This document shows positions 44,461 through 59,793 of a stretch of 64,000 bases of DNA, one piece after another. Position numbers and translations under genes: made by a program. The stretch's first letter is position 1. The number at the start of each line of letters is the position of its first letter. The stretch is from Hydrogenophaga sp. (GTDB lineage: Bacteria; Pseudomonadota; Gammaproteobacteria; Burkholderiales; Burkholderiaceae_C). The DNA lies in assembly GCF_026125785.1 (NCBI RefSeq), contig NZ_JAHCKL010000017.1, positions 1 through 64,000 on the forward strand, given 5' to 3'. The notes under the pieces were generated by a model. The model had not been told where the DNA came from. It did not search any database and saw nothing but the letters and a program-made list of their open reading frames with translations.

Positions 44461-45927
44461 CTACCTCGGTAGGTCGGAATAGCCCATGAGGAACTCATCG
44501 ACCGCACGGGCGGCCTGCCGGCCTTCTCGAATCGCCCACACCACCAGGCTCTGCCCACGGCGCATGTCGCCCGCCGCGAACACTTTGGGCACGTTGGTGG
44601 CGTAACCGCCGGTGAAGTCTGTGCTGGCCTTGGCGTTGCCACGCGCGTCCTTCTCCACGCCAAAGCCTTCCAGCACCGTGGCAACCGGGTTCACGAAACC
44701 CATGGCCAGCAGCACCAGGTCGGCCTGGTAGGTCTTCTCCGTGCCCGGAATCTCGACCAGCTTGCCGTCCTTGAACTCGACGTGCACGGTCTTCAGACCC
44801 GTCACCTTGCCTTTTTCACCGGTGAATTCCTTGGTCGAAATGGCGAACTCGCGCACGCAGCCTTCTTCGTGGCTGGAACTGGTGCGCAGCTTGAGCGGCC
44901 AGTACGGCCACACCAGGGGCTTGTTCTCCTGCTCGGGGGGCTGGGGCATGACCTCGAACTGGGTCACGCTGACCGCGCCATGGCGGTTGCTGGTGCCCAC
45001 GCAATCGCTGCCGGTGTCGCCGCCACCGATCACGATGACGTGTTTGCCATCGGCACGGATCTGGCCCTTGAGCTTGTCGCCCGCGTTGATCTTGTTCTGC
45101 TGAGGCAGGAACTCCATCGCAAAATGAATGCCATCGAGATCCCGCCCGGGCACGGGCAGATCGCGGCTCTGCTCCGCCCCGCCGGTCAGCAGCACGGCGT
45201 CGAAGTCCTTCTGCAGGTCTTCAGGCGTCACCGTCTCCTTGGCCCAGTTGGTCACCTTGCTGCCCTTGGGCATCGTCCCCACCAGCACGCCGGTGCGGAT
45301 CACCACTCCTTCGGCTTCCATCTGCGCTGCGCGGCGATCGATGTGGCTCTTCTCCATCTTGAAGTCCGGGATGCCGTAGCGCAGCAGGCCGCCCACGCGG
45401 TCGTTCTTCTCGAACAAGGTCACATCGTGTCCAGCACGCGCAAGCTGTTGAGCAGCCGCCATGCCCGCCGGGCCGGAGCCCACCACCGCCACCTTTTTGC
45501 CGGTTTTGTGGCGCGGCGGCTGAGGCTTCACCCAGCCTTCGGCCCAGGCCCGATCGATGATGGCATGCTCGATGGACTTGATGCCCACCGCATCGTCGTT
45601 CACGTTCAACGTGCAGGCCGCCTCGCAGGGCGCAGGACAGATTCGGCCGGTGAACTCCGGAAAGTTGTTGGTGCTGTGCAGCACCGTGATGGCGTTCTGC
45701 CAGTCGCCCTGGTAGACCAGATCGTTGAAGTCCGGAATGATGTTGTTGACCGGGCAGCCGTTGTTGCAGAACGGCGTGCCGCAGTCCATGCAGCGCGCGG
45801 CCTGTTGGCGGGACTGGCCTTCATCCAGGCCGACGACGAATTCCTTGTAGTGCTTCAGGCGTTCCGGCACGGGCTTGTAGCCCTCCTCCAGACGCTCGTA
45901 CTCCATGAAGCCAGTGACTTTTCCCAT
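44461..45927 (-). CDS. gltD: Glutamate synthase small subunit
   Basis: 488 residues. The N-terminal cysteine pattern [15 protein letters not shown] binds an iron-sulfur cluster. FAD and NADPH binding motifs [13 protein letters not shown] and [11 protein letters not shown] follow. It passes electrons from NADPH to GltB, making glutamate from glutamine and 2-oxoglutarate. It is 36 bases after gltB, with a strong terminator behind it. Confidence 0.96.
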   Translation of the reverse strand: MGKVTGFMEYERLEEGYKPVPERLKHYKEFVVGLDEGQSRQQAARCMDCGTPFCNNGCPVNNIIPDFNDLVYQGDWQNAITVLHSTNNFPEFTGRICPAPCEAACTLNVNDDAVGIKSIEHAIIDRAWAEGWVKPQPPRHKTGKKVAVVGSGPAGMAAAQQLARAGHDVTLFEKNDRVGGLLRYGIPDFKMEKSHIDRRAAQMEAEGVVIRTGVLVGTMPKGSKVTNWAKETVTPEDLQKDFDAVLLTGGAEQSRDLPVPGRDLDGIHFAMEFLPQQNKINAGDKLKGQIRADGKHVIVIGGGDTGSDCVGTSNRHGAVSVTQFEVMPQPPEQENKPLVWPYWPLKLRTSSSHEEGCVREFAISTKEFTGEKGKVTGLKTVHVEFKDGKLVEIPGTEKTYQADLVLLAMGFVNPVATVLEGFGVEKDARGNAKASTDFTGGYATNVPKVFAAGDMRRGQSLVVWAIREGRQAARAVDEFLMGYSDLPR

Positions 45928-45963
45928 GATGCGTTTCCTCGGTTCGTGTTCAGTGCAACTGGC

Positions 45964-50745
<4,782 letters not shown>

Positions 50746-50826
50746 GGCGCTTCCTTCTCGATTCGTGGGCGTATACAAAAACGGACTGGAAGCTTATGGC
50801 ATTGCAACAACAATGCCAAGCAATTT

Positions 50827-50855
50827 AAATGGGGTCAGATTCCAATTAATTCAGA
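50827..50855 (+). repeat. Left outer REP-like repeat of the RAYT unit
   Basis: Begins AAATGGGGTCAGATTCCAAT and ends TTCAGA. It is the inverted counterpart of 51637-51663, with most positions identical. A second, shorter copy (AAATGGGGACATATTT) lies at 50875-50890. Confidence 0.65.
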
Positions 50856-50922
50856 TACACAATCTTCGGAAATTAAATGGGGACATATTTAAAGGCTGTG
50901 GGATCCTGCCATGAACGCGGCC

Positions 50923-51627
50923 TCAATCTGCGGGCTCCTGAGGCGCCGAGACAGGGCGCCCCCTGCGGGCCTGAGAAATGCGACGAGGGGTGCGCTTCTG
51001 TAGCTCGTCTTTAAAGCCTTCGTCGCCCAGCGCCCAACCCTGCAGCGTGGCGTCCGTAATGGCACGCTCTGAAGGCACGTCCACGCCTGCGCGCACCATT
51101 TCGGTGTAGGCGGCTTCGCGTGCAAATGGTGTATTGCCCAGACTCCAGTACAGCGGGTGAGGTGTGATGCGGCGATCCTGCGTCTGGCCTATGAAGTGCC
51201 TGTGGCTGGACCAGGGATGCTCCCGCGGCTCCATCACCATGCCCGCCCTCACCGGATTGAGATCCAGGTAGACCATGCAGGCCACGAGGTACCGTTCATC
51301 CTGAATCAGCGTGGACCTGTAGCGCCCTTCCCATAGCGTGCCGGTGCGCTGGTGCAGGTCGTTGAAATAGCGCACGTAGCGCCGTCCTACCGCTTGCATC
51401 ATCAATGGCACACCGTCCTCGGTGTCGGGTGTCAACAACAGGTGAAAGTGGTTGTCCATCAGCACGTAGGCATTGATCGCCACCCGATGCTTGCGCGCAT
51501 ACTCGCCCAGCAATTGCATGAGCCGCTCGCGATCGGCGTCGCCGCGAAAGATGGTTTGGCGGTTGTTGCCCCGTTGAATCACGTGGTGGGTGTATCCGGG
51601 CACAGTGAGGCGAGGCAGACGGGCCAT
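50923..51627 (-). CDS. REP-associated tyrosine transposase (Y1/HUH type)
   Basis: 234 residues from ATG 51627. The N-terminus (HHVIQRGNNRQTIF), the HUH motif His60-Phe-His62 in MDNHFHLLL and the candidate catalytic Tyr at 84 or 87 (GRRYVRYFN) match the Y1_Tnp/RAYT family. The segment GTLWEGRYRSTLI and VYLDLNPVRAGMV are typical. These single-strand nicking proteins act on REP sequences. All key residues are intact, so it may be active. An in-frame upstream extension merges with the MFS region and is not real. Confidence 0.9.
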   Translation of the reverse strand: MARLPRLTVPGYTHHVIQRGNNRQTIFRGDADRERLMQLLGEYARKHRVAINAYVLMDNHFHLLLTPDTEDGVPLMMQAVGRRYVRYFNDLHQRTGTLWEGRYRSTLIQDERYLVACMVYLDLNPVRAGMVMEPREHPWSSHRHFIGQTQDRRITPHPLYWSLGNTPFAREAAYTEMVRAGVDVPSERAITDATLQGWALGDEGFKDELQKRTPRRISQARRGRPVSAPQEPAD

Positions 51628-51636
51628 GGTAAACCT

Positions 51637-51663
51637 TCTGAAAATTAGAATCCGACCCCATTT
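51637..51663 (-). repeat. Right inner REP-like repeat of the RAYT unit
   Basis: Its complement begins AAATGGGGTCGGATTCTAAT and ends TCAGA. It is the inverted counterpart of 50827-50855. A partial second copy (complement AAAATGGGGTCGC) lies at 51665-51677. Confidence 0.65.
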
Positions 51664-51692
51664 TGCGACCCCATTTTGGAGTCCGAACCGAA

Positions 51693-52889
51693 TTAAACAC
51701 CAGCGCGCTGTTTCCAGACCGTCTGCAGGCGAACGGCCAGCAACATGCCGACCAGGGAGGACAGGGCTGTCACGGTCCAGGTGAGATGCCAGCCACCGAC
51801 TTGCGTGGCCACCCAGGCGACTACGGGAGGGCCGAGAAACTGGCCAAGCGCAGAGAACTGCTGCATCCACCCCACGGTCGTCGATACGGTGTCCCGGTCG
51901 GGGGCGAGGCTGACCGAGAGGCCGAACAGCGTACCCGGAATCAGGCCACCCACACCCGAGAACACCAGCACCGCGAGGTACTGGCAGACAGGGTAGCCTT
52001 GCGCCGCGAACGCCACCACCGAACCCACTCCCATGGCGAGGTAGGCCATGGCAAGGACCAGCCCCGGCTGGGCCCCGCGCGCCAGCCAACGGCCCGCACC
52101 GATGTTGCCCGCCATGTTGATGCCTGCCGCCAAAGCGCTGAGCAGGCCCACCGTGCTGTTGCTATAGCCCGCCTGGTGGTAGATGGTCGGCAGAAAGCCC
52201 ACCACCGCCAGCCACTGCCCCGAATAGACGAAAAACCCCAGCGCCATGAGCCACGGCCCGGGGGCGCGCAGCGTGCGCGCCAGCCGTGGGCCCAAGGACG
52301 ATGCAGGGCCCGCAGCGGTTTGGCGAGGAACACCTCGTGCGAGCGCCAACGCCGCAAGGAGTGACAGCGCAGCCAGCAAACCCCACAGCCCTCGCCAGCC
52401 CAGCAGCGCCAGCAGCGGCACGCCCGCCAGCAAAGCCAAGAAGGTCCCCAGTGGCATGTAGGCACCCCACCAGCCCAGCGAGCGCGCCAGCGTGGGCGCA
52501 TGGTGCACTTGCAAGCGCAGCAGACCAGGCGCCGGCAGCACGGCCAACAGAAAGCCCATGCCTTCGATCACCCGGGTGGCCAGCAACACACGCACATCCT
52601 GCGCCAGCGCGCCCCACGCGCTGCCGAACGCCAGGAGCACCAAGCCAGCGAGCATGACACGGCGAGGTCCGAGCCGGTCGGCCATCGACCCCACCAGCAA
52701 CCCCAGTGTCATGCCCGCCAACTGAACCAGTGAGAGCAGGAAGCCCGCCTGCACCAGGTTCATGCCCAGGCTGTCGCGCAGCACCGGAATGGCCACCGGC
52801 AATTTGCCCACATGCAGCGCGCAGCTCACCCCCGCGAGCACCACCAGGGCCGCCTGCCGGCTTGCAGATTTTTCCCCCGCACCGGTCAC
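51693..52889 (-). CDS. MFS transporter
   Basis: 398 residues with twelve membrane segments. The loop 2-3 signature GSMADRLGPRRVMLAG is typical of the major facilitator superfamily (CynX/NimT-like in general look). Substrate unknown. The start overlaps the dgt stop by four bases, so it ends the pil-aro-dgt operon. The stop lies close to the RAYT unit. Confidence 0.9.
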   Translation of the reverse strand: MTGAGEKSASRQAALVVLAGVSCALHVGKLPVAIPVLRDSLGMNLVQAGFLLSLVQLAGMTLGLLVGSMADRLGPRRVMLAGLVLLAFGSAWGALAQDVRVLLATRVIEGMGFLLAVLPAPGLLRLQVHHAPTLARSLGWWGAYMPLGTFLALLAGVPLLALLGWRGLWGLLAALSLLAALALARGVPRQTAAGPASSLGPRLARTLRAPGPWLMALGFFVYSGQWLAVVGFLPTIYHQAGYSNSTVGLLSALAAGINMAGNIGAGRWLARGAQPGLVLAMAYLAMGVGSVVAFAAQGYPVCQYLAVLVFSGVGGLIPGTLFGLSVSLAPDRDTVSTTVGWMQQFSALGQFLGPPVVAWVATQVGGWHLTWTVTALSSLVGMLLAVRLQTVWKQRAGV

Positions 52890-54082
52890 GGAAACAGCAC
52901 GGCGCCAAACAGACGCTCGTGTTCCCGGATGGCGAATCGATCGGTCATGCCCGCAATGTAGTCGGCAACCGCACGCGCCTGGTGCTGGCGACGGCCGTGT
53001 GCCTCGGGCAGTTCCTGTGGCTCCGCCAGGTAGCGCTCAAAAAGATCGTTCACGACCTTGCGCGCCCGGCTGGTGGTCTCCATGACCTGCGGATGCCGGT
53101 ACAGGTTGCGCAGCAGGAAGGTCTTGAGTTGCTGGGTACGGTGGCGCATGTCGTCCGAAAAGGCCACGAGCACCGTGTGCGCACGCACCGCAGCAGTGCT
53201 GTCGACGCCGGAGCCGGCAATGCGCGCACGGGTGGTATCGATCACGTCGTACACCTGGTCGCTGAGCATCAGGCGGATGGCCTCGAACAGCAGACGCCGC
53301 CCCCCCAGGCGGGGGTGCGCGTCCAGGGCGCGGCGCCGGTAGTGATCGAACAGTTCCACGTCCTCCAACTGCTCCATGGTCAACAGCCCCGACCGTACCC
53401 CATCGTCGATGTCATGCGCGTTGTAGGCGATCTCGTCGGCCAGGTTGCACAGTTGAGCCTCCAGCGAGGGCGCACCCCCATGGAGGAAGCGCCACGCAAC
53501 ACCGCCCGGCTCCTGGGCTTCCAGACGCTGGGCATTGGCACGCGAACAATGCTTGAGCACCCCTTCACGTGTCTCGAAACTCAGGTTGAGCCCGTCAAAC
53601 GCCGGATAGCGTTCTTCCAGTTCGTCCACCACGCGCAGACTCTGCAGGTTGTGCTCGAAACCCCAACCGCTGTCCTCTGAAGCGGCGTCCGGTGTCGGCG
53701 AGAGCCGGCGCAGGCAGGCGTGCAGCGCGTCCTGGCCGGCATGGCCGAAAGGCGTGTGGCCGAGGTCGTGCGCCAGGGCAATGGCCTCGACCAGGTCCTC
53801 ATTGAGGCGCAAGGAGCGCGCAATGCTGCGGCCGAGCTGAGCCACCTCCAGCGAATGCGTCAAACGAGTCCGGAACAGATCCCCCTCGTGGTTGAGGAAC
53901 ACCTGGGTCTTGTAGACCAGGCGGCGAAATGCGGTGGAGTGGATCACCCTGTCCCGGTCGCGTTGGTAAGCGGTACGGGTCGGTGCCTCGGGTTCCGGAT
54001 GGCGCCGGCCGCGGCTGTGTGCGGGGTCGCTGGCATACGGCGCCAGGCCGGCGACGGGTTGCGCGGCACCGGCGTTGCTCAT
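52886..54082 (-). CDS. dgt: dGTP triphosphohydrolase-like HD-domain protein
   Basis: 398 residues. The HD-domain metal ligands are seen in [27 protein letters not shown] and [15 protein letters not shown]. The family cleaves dNTPs to nucleoside and triphosphate and helps control nucleotide pools. The type 2 subgroup fits the length. Overlaps of four bases with aroB and with the MFS gene show coupled translation. Confidence 0.92.
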   Translation of the reverse strand: MSNAGAAQPVAGLAPYASDPAHSRGRRHPEPEAPTRTAYQRDRDRVIHSTAFRRLVYKTQVFLNHEGDLFRTRLTHSLEVAQLGRSIARSLRLNEDLVEAIALAHDLGHTPFGHAGQDALHACLRRLSPTPDAASEDSGWGFEHNLQSLRVVDELEERYPAFDGLNLSFETREGVLKHCSRANAQRLEAQEPGGVAWRFLHGGAPSLEAQLCNLADEIAYNAHDIDDGVRSGLLTMEQLEDVELFDHYRRRALDAHPRLGGRRLLFEAIRLMLSDQVYDVIDTTRARIAGSGVDSTAAVRAHTVLVAFSDDMRHRTQQLKTFLLRNLYRHPQVMETTSRARKVVNDLFERYLAEPQELPEAHGRRQHQARAVADYIAGMTDRFAIREHERLFGAVLFP

Positions 54083-55206
54083 GGGAACGTTTGCGTGCTG
54101 GCCTTGATGACGCGGGCAACGAGTTCGTCAGGAGCCGAACGCACCACGGCGTGCCCGGGCGGATCGATCACCACGAATTTGATGGACCCCGCCTCGGCCT
54201 TCTTGTCCACCCGCATCAGCGAAAGATAGCGACCCACGTTGTCCCTCGCGTCCAGGATGGGGGCCACCACAGGAAGACCCGCGCGATGCACCAGAGAGCT
54301 CAGGCGGTCGACAAAGGCTTTGTCGACGCCACCGAGCGCCTCTGAAAGCCGCGCGGCCATGACCATGCCGCAGCCCACCGCCTCGCCATGCAACCACTGG
54401 CCGTAGCCCATGCCGGCCTCGATCGCGTGGCCAAATGTGTGGCCAAAGTTGAGGATCGCCCGCAGCCCCCCTTCACGCTCGTCCTGTCCGACCACCTTCG
54501 CCTTGATCTCGCAACTGCGGTGCACCGCGTGTGCAAGTGCCTGCGGATCCCGCGCCACCAGATCGTCCACGTGGGATTCGATCCAGGCGAAAAAGTCCAT
54601 ATCAGCGATCGGCCCGTATTTGATGACTTCGGCCACACCGGCGCTGAGCTCACGCGCTGGCAATGTCTTCAAGGTATCGAGATCGCAGACCACCCGCAGC
54701 GGCTGGTAGAAAGCGCCGATCATGTTCTTGCCCAGCGGATGGTTGATGGCGGTCTTGCCGCCAACAGAGGAGTCCACTTGGGCCAGCAAGGTGGTTGGCA
54801 CCTGCACGAAGGGCACACCGCGCATGTAGCTGGCGGCAGCAAAGCCCGTCATGTCCCCAACCACGCCACCGCCCAGCGCGAACAACACGGTCTTGCGGTC
54901 ACAACCCTGTTCCAGCAAGGTGTCGAAGATGCGGTTCAGCGTCTCCCAGTTCTTGTGGGCCTCGCCATCAGGCAGGCTCACGGTATGCACCTTGGCATAA
55001 CGCGCAGCCAGCGCACCCAACAAGCGCTGCGCGTAGAGCGGCGCTACGGTAGCGTTGGTCACCACCACGGCACTGGTGGCCGAAGGCAAGCCTTCGTAGG
55101 TGGCCGGCACGTCCAGCAGGCCGGGGCCTATGGTGATGGCGTAGCTGCGATCGCCCAGGTCGATACGCACCTCACCCGGATGCGAAGCAATGTTCTCTGA
55201 AGTCAT
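54079..55206 (-). CDS. aroB: 3-dehydroquinate synthase
   Basis: 375 residues. An NAD- and zinc-dependent enzyme of the shikimate pathway. Motifs include [40 protein letters not shown] and [11 protein letters not shown] with zinc-binding His. It follows aroK by 41 bases and overlaps dgt by four. Confidence 0.97.
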   Translation of the reverse strand: MTSENIASHPGEVRIDLGDRSYAITIGPGLLDVPATYEGLPSATSAVVVTNATVAPLYAQRLLGALAARYAKVHTVSLPDGEAHKNWETLNRIFDTLLEQGCDRKTVLFALGGGVVGDMTGFAAASYMRGVPFVQVPTTLLAQVDSSVGGKTAINHPLGKNMIGAFYQPLRVVCDLDTLKTLPARELSAGVAEVIKYGPIADMDFFAWIESHVDDLVARDPQALAHAVHRSCEIKAKVVGQDEREGGLRAILNFGHTFGHAIEAGMGYGQWLHGEAVGCGMVMAARLSEALGGVDKAFVDRLSSLVHRAGLPVVAPILDARDNVGRYLSLMRVDKKAEAGSIKFVVIDPPGHAVVRSAPDELVARVIKASTQTFP

Positions 55207-55247
55207 GGCCGCGAGTGTATGCCCTGCGAGGGCGGCACCACGCGGTC

Positions 55248-55811
55248 TCAGTGTCCGCCCGCGCCGTGCCCGCCCGGGCGCACGGCGGGCGCTTGCCCGG
55301 CCAATTCCAGTTGCATGACGATCATGTTGACCAGTGTTGCCACGGATGGTCGGCCGGTCTCGATGACGAAATGCGCGGTCTGGCGGTACAGCGGATCGCG
55401 TGCCTCGAACAGGTCGCGCAAACGCTGCAATGGGTCCTCGACCTGCAGCAGCGGCCGGTTGCGGTCATGGCGCAGACGCCGGAAAACCTCTTCAGGAACC
55501 GAACGCAGGTAGACCACTGTGCCGCGGTCGTGGAGATGGGCTCGATTGGCCGGCCGAAGCACAGAGCCACCGCCTGTGGAAACGATGGACGGCGGCCCCT
55601 GGGTCAACTCGTCCAGCACGGCCTCTTCCAAATCGCGGAAACGCTCCTCCCCCTCGCGCTCGAAATACTCCCGGATTGAGCAACCCAGGCGCTCCTCGAT
55701 CACATGGTCGGAGTCGAAGAAAGGAAGCGAGAGGCGCCGGGCGAGTTGCCGCCCGACAGTGGACTTGCCCGATCCCGGGAGCCCGATAAGAAAACTCGAT
55801 GGAACACTCAA
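55248..55811 (-). CDS. aroK: Shikimate kinase
   Basis: 187 residues starting at TTG 55811, which overlaps the pilQ stop by four bases; no in-frame ATG lies before the P-loop. The P-loop GLPGSGKST is at 10-18, followed by FDSDHVIEE and [12 protein letters not shown]. It phosphorylates shikimate. The TTG start may limit translation. Confidence 0.95.
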   Translation of the reverse strand: MSVPSSFLIGLPGSGKSTVGRQLARRLSLPFFDSDHVIEERLGCSIREYFEREGEERFRDLEEAVLDELTQGPPSIVSTGGGSVLRPANRAHLHDRGTVVYLRSVPEEVFRRLRHDRNRPLLQVEDPLQRLRDLFEARDPLYRQTAHFVIETGRPSVATLVNMIVMQLELAGQAPAVRPGGHGAGGH

Positions 55812-57931
55812 TTGATCGCGGAGCGCCCCAATACGCGTGGCGTGATGAAGATCAGAAGCTCAGACTTGTTGGCGATACGTTCACGCGATTTGAACAGATT
55901 GCCCACCGCCGGCAGATCCCCCAGCAGCGGCACCTTGTTCACCTGATCGCGCTCCGTCTGCTCGAAGATACCACCGATCACGACAGTCCCCCCATTTTCC
56001 ACCAGCACCTGCGTCTGGACATGCTTGGTGTTGATGGCGATACCATCCGGCGTCGACTCGCCCCGGCTGTCCTTGTTGATGTTGAGATCCAGGATGATGT
56101 TGCCCTCGGGCGTGATCTGCGGCGTGACTTCCAGCTTCAGGTTGGCCTTGCGGAAGGCGATGGCCGTTGCGCCACTGGAGGTGGCGGTCTGGTACGGGAA
56201 TTCCGTACCCTGCTCGATCAAAGCCTTGACCTGATCGGCGGTAACCACCCGCGGGCTGGACACGATACGGCCCTTGCCATCGGACTCCAAGGCGGAGATC
56301 TCCAGGCTCAGGAAACGCGAGGCGTTCGGGCTGAACAGCGAGAGCGCATAAGAGGCAGCCAGAGCGTTGCTGGGATTGGCCGGCAGGCTCACAAAGGGCT
56401 GGGAGGTCAGCGTCGGGCCGGTCGAGACCGCGCCATAGGTCGAGCCGAAATTGCCCTGAACCTGATTCCCATTGACCGAACCCACATTGAAGTTGCGCAC
56501 GCCACCACCCAGTCGCACACCCAGCGACTTGCCGAAGGTGTCATCGGCCTCGACGATGCGCGCCTCGATCATCACCTGGCGGATGGGAATATCCAACTTG
56601 GCAATCAGCGACTGGATCTGCTCCAGACGGGACGGAATATCGGTCACGAAGAGCTGATTGGTGCGCGGCTCCGAAATCACGCTGCCGCGTTCGGACAGGA
56701 TGCGCGCATTCGCAGAGTTGCCCGAAGCACCGCTACCGGTCGACACCAGTTGGGCCGCAATGTCCGCCGCCTTGGCGTAATTCATCTGAAAAGCCTGCGT
56801 GCGCAAGGTCTCCAGGCTTTCGATCGAGGCCTTGGATTCCAGCTCCTGCTTTTCACGCGCCGTGATTTCATCCTTGGGCGCGATCCACAGCACATTGCCC
56901 GACTTGCGCATGCCCAGGCCTTTGGCCTGCAGGATGATGTCCAGCGCCTGATCCCAGGGCACGTCCTTCAGGCGCAAGGTGACCGAGCCCGTCACCGAGT
57001 CGGAAGTCACCACGTTGAAGTTCGTGAAATCGGCAATCACCTGCAGCAGTGAGCGAACCTCGATGTTCTGGAAGTTCAGCGACAGCTTCTCGCCGTTGTA
57101 GCCAGGCCCTTGCGTGAGCTTGGAAGAGTCGATCTTCTGCTCACGTACCTCGAGCACGAACTGGTTGTCGCTCTGGTAAGCCGAGTGCTCCCAGTTACCG
57201 GTCGGGGTGACCACCATGCGCACACGGTCACCCGTCTGCGTCGTGGTCACGGTCTGCACGGGCGTGCCGAAATCGCTCACATCCAGGCGGCGACGCAGCC
57301 CTTCGGGCAACGAGGTCTTGAGGAACTCCACCACCAGGTTCTGGCCTTGCTGGCGGATGTCCACCCCCACCTGGTTGTTGGCCAATTCCACCACCACCCG
57401 GCCGGCATTGCCCACGCCCCGACGGAAATCGATGTCGCGCAGCGCTGAGACGTCACGGTTGCGGCTTTCGGCGAAATGGGTGGCCGGCGGAGGCGCGGCC
57501 ACCGTGACCGGTTGGGAGCGGTCCAGAACCACCAGCAGGGTCTTGCCCTCAATGCGCGTCTGGTAGGAGGCCGTCTGCTTGAGATTGATCACCACGCGGG
57601 TGCGGTCACCGGCCTGTACCACGTTGACGGAGCGGATGTTGCCCTCGTTGATCTCGACGGCGTTGCGACCTATCGCGTTGGTCACACCAGGAAAATCCAG
57701 CGCGATGCGGGCAGGCGCCTGGATGGTGAACCCGGTAGGCACGGCCGCCAGCGGCTCGACCGTGTTGATCCGGATCACCTCCACCCCGCTCTGCACACCA
57801 CCGGTGAGCGACTGGATGGCGTTCTGGGCCTGCGCCCACAACGAGACCATCATCATCCCAGCGAAGACAGCCCCCCTGAGCACCCTGCGCTCGACTGCCG
57901 CGATTCCCGTCGCCCCGTTTGGCTTGTTCAT
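55808..57931 (-). CDS. pilQ: Type IV pilus secretin PilQ
   Basis: 707 residues. A signal peptide precedes two AMIN domains (residues about 40-270), a secretin N-domain and the secretin core with the signature [20 protein letters not shown] near the C-terminus. It forms the outer-membrane gate for the pilus. It is the fifth gene of pilMNOPQ and overlaps pilP by four bases. Confidence 0.97.
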   Translation of the reverse strand: MNKPNGATGIAAVERRVLRGAVFAGMMMVSLWAQAQNAIQSLTGGVQSGVEVIRINTVEPLAAVPTGFTIQAPARIALDFPGVTNAIGRNAVEINEGNIRSVNVVQAGDRTRVVINLKQTASYQTRIEGKTLLVVLDRSQPVTVAAPPPATHFAESRNRDVSALRDIDFRRGVGNAGRVVVELANNQVGVDIRQQGQNLVVEFLKTSLPEGLRRRLDVSDFGTPVQTVTTTQTGDRVRMVVTPTGNWEHSAYQSDNQFVLEVREQKIDSSKLTQGPGYNGEKLSLNFQNIEVRSLLQVIADFTNFNVVTSDSVTGSVTLRLKDVPWDQALDIILQAKGLGMRKSGNVLWIAPKDEITAREKQELESKASIESLETLRTQAFQMNYAKAADIAAQLVSTGSGASGNSANARILSERGSVISEPRTNQLFVTDIPSRLEQIQSLIAKLDIPIRQVMIEARIVEADDTFGKSLGVRLGGGVRNFNVGSVNGNQVQGNFGSTYGAVSTGPTLTSQPFVSLPANPSNALAASYALSLFSPNASRFLSLEISALESDGKGRIVSSPRVVTADQVKALIEQGTEFPYQTATSSGATAIAFRKANLKLEVTPQITPEGNIILDLNINKDSRGESTPDGIAINTKHVQTQVLVENGGTVVIGGIFEQTERDQVNKVPLLGDLPAVGNLFKSRERIANKSELLIFITPRVLGRSAIN

Positions 57932-58482
57932 TTAGAAGCACCTTCTAGTAGCTGCAGCGCCGCCGGGCGCTCGATCCATTCACCTGCCGCGTCCTGCACG
58001 ATCTCGCGCAGGACCACTTCGGTCTCGCTGATGCGGGTCACGCGCCCGTAGTTCTGTCCCAGGTAGTTGCCGGGGCGAACCTGGTAGAGCAAGTTGTCCA
58101 CCCGCACCAGCGCCACCAGTTGGCCGTCGCGCGTCAGGCTGCCCACCATGGACATCACGTCCAGCGGATAGGCCTCCAGCGGCTGCTTGCGGCGATTGAG
58201 CTCAGGCTCGATCAAGGCCGCATTGGTCACAGGCACCGCCTGGGTCCCGCGCAGCACGCTCGCGAGCTTCTCGCGGTTGAAGGGCGGCGACAGCCGCTCC
58301 GCCTCATAGGCTTTGGGCTGGAACTTGGTCGGCTCGGGAATGGGTTGCACCGAAGGCTTGATCGAGTTGCGCTCGTTCTGCATCCACGACTGCAATTCGT
58401 CCTGCCCGGACGATGTACAGGCCGCCAGGCTCAGAACCGACGCCAGGACCACGCCCACGCTCATATAACGGGAGATCCGCAT
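57928..58482 (-). CDS. pilP: Type IV pilus lipoprotein PilP
   Basis: 184 residues from ATG 58482, which overlaps the pilO stop by one base. The lipobox SLAAC puts the lipid on Cys22. The C-terminal beta domain (GSLTRDGQLVALVRVDNLLYQVRPGNYLG) contacts PilQ. It links the inner-membrane PilNO pair to the secretin. Confidence 0.96.
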   Translation of the reverse strand: MRISRYMSVGVVLASVLSLAACTSSGQDELQSWMQNERNSIKPSVQPIPEPTKFQPKAYEAERLSPPFNREKLASVLRGTQAVPVTNAALIEPELNRRKQPLEAYPLDVMSMVGSLTRDGQLVALVRVDNLLYQVRPGNYLGQNYGRVTRISETEVVLREIVQDAAGEWIERPAALQLLEGASK

Positions 58483-59156
58483 CACTTCTTCGCTCCCTGG
58501 GCTGCCTTCTGCTGCAGCGCGATTTCTTCCTGGTCCAGGTAACGGAAGGTCTTGGCTACGCAATCCAGCGTCAGCACGCCCTCACGGTCGCGCACCGGTG
58601 TCAGCGTCAGGTTGTTGAGCGTCACGATGCGAGAGAGATTGGCGATGTCGGCCGCGAACAGCCCGATGTCGTGGTAGGAACCGGTCACACGCACGGATAT
58701 CGGCAGCTCGGCGTAGTACTCGCGAACGCTCACCTGCCCCGGCCGGAACAGTTCAAACTGCAGGCTGCGACCCAGACCGGCCTGGTTGATATCCGACAGC
58801 AGCGCGTCCATCTCCGCCTTGCTCGGCAGTTGTTTTTCGAGCTGGGTCACGTACTGCTGGACCTGCTCCAACTGCTTCTTGAGCGCATCGAGGTTGACCG
58901 CCTGCACCAGCTTCTTGCGGTAGTCCTCGCGCAACTGGACCTCGCGCGCTTTTTCGGCCACCAATTCCTCGTCGGAGGCCTTGAGCCAAAAGAACCAAAG
59001 GCCGGCGATGACCGCCGCACAGACCACGACAAAGAGCAGGTTGCGCGGCAGCGCGGGCCATTGCGACGGATCGTTGGGATCAAGACCGGTGAACTGGGCC
59101 TTGAGCTTGTCCTGGATTTCCTTGAAATCCACGTTGATGCTGGGTGTTCGTGCCAT
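58482..59156 (-). CDS. pilO: Type IV pilus alignment protein PilO
   Basis: 224 residues from ATG 59156. One membrane segment (about 40-59), a coiled coil (about 65-115) and a ferredoxin-like C-domain. It forms dimers with PilN in the periplasm. The gap to pilN is 16 bases. Confidence 0.96.
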   Translation of the reverse strand: MARTPSINVDFKEIQDKLKAQFTGLDPNDPSQWPALPRNLLFVVVCAAVIAGLWFFWLKASDEELVAEKAREVQLREDYRKKLVQAVNLDALKKQLEQVQQYVTQLEKQLPSKAEMDALLSDINQAGLGRSLQFELFRPGQVSVREYYAELPISVRVTGSYHDIGLFAADIANLSRIVTLNNLTLTPVRDREGVLTLDCVAKTFRYLDQEEIALQQKAAQGAKK

Positions 59157-59172
59157 GTTCCGGAGCCCTGGA

Positions 59173-59793
59173 TCAGACCTTGCCGCCAGCGGCAGGCGCC
59201 TTGTTGGCAGCAGCGGGAGCGGGCGCCGTCGTCGACGGGCGCTTGAGCGTGGCCCGGATGGTGAAGTTCGACACCCGCCGCTGGTCGCGGCTGGATACGG
59301 CCATGTTGGCGGCGACGATCTCGACCAGCTCCGGACGCACCAGCCAGGTGCTGTTGTTCGACAGGTTGCGCAGCAGCTCGGAAACCCGTTCCTGCGATTG
59401 CGCAACGCCCACCAGCATCACGCTCTGGTTGTCCTGGCGCATGCTGTTGAGGTAGATGCCATCAGGCAACTGGGTCGCCAGCTCATCCAGAAGGTAGACC
59501 GGCAGGTTCCGGTCGCCCTGCAAGTTCTCCACCGCCGTCTGGCGAGCGCGCAGAGACGCGATCTCACGCTGAAGGGAGGCGATGTCCTTGATCTCCGCGT
59601 CCAGGCGCTTGATGTTGGACACGAGAAATTCATTGCGCTCCTGCTGAGCGGCGATCTGCCCCTGGTACCAAGTGAAAATGGCGCCACACACCACACCGCC
59701 CAGCAGGGCCGACAGGCCCAGGTGGGTATAGAACTGGTCCTTCTGGCGCTTGCGTGCCGCCTCCCGGTGCGGCAGCAGGTTGATGAGGATCAT
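59173..59793 (-). CDS. pilN: Type IV pilus assembly protein PilN
   Basis: 206 residues. The N-terminal MILINLLPHREAARKRQK binds PilM, followed by a membrane segment (about 24-42), a coiled coil and a small C-domain. It partners PilO. The start overlaps the pilM stop by four bases. Confidence 0.96.
   Translation of the reverse strand: MILINLLPHREAARKRQKDQFYTHLGLSALLGGVVCGAIFTWYQGQIAAQQERNEFLVSNIKRLDAEIKDIASLQREIASLRARQTAVENLQGDRNLPVYLLDELATQLPDGIYLNSMRQDNQSVMLVGVAQSQERVSELLRNLSNNSTWLVRPELVEIVAANMAVSSRDQRRVSNFTIRATLKRPSTTAPAPAAANKAPAAGGKV

Larger units (their letters stand above)
50827..51677. mobile_element. REP-associated tyrosine transposase unit with inverted ends
   Basis: A transposase gene is flanked by inverted copies of an AAATGGGGTC-type repeat: two on the left (50827-50855 and 50875-50890) and two on the right (51637-51663 and 51665-51677, opposite orientation). 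The ends leave about 80 bases to the gltB start and about 15 to the MFS stop. The structure matches RAYT genes flanked by REP-like repeats. Exact limits are estimates. Confidence 0.7.
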
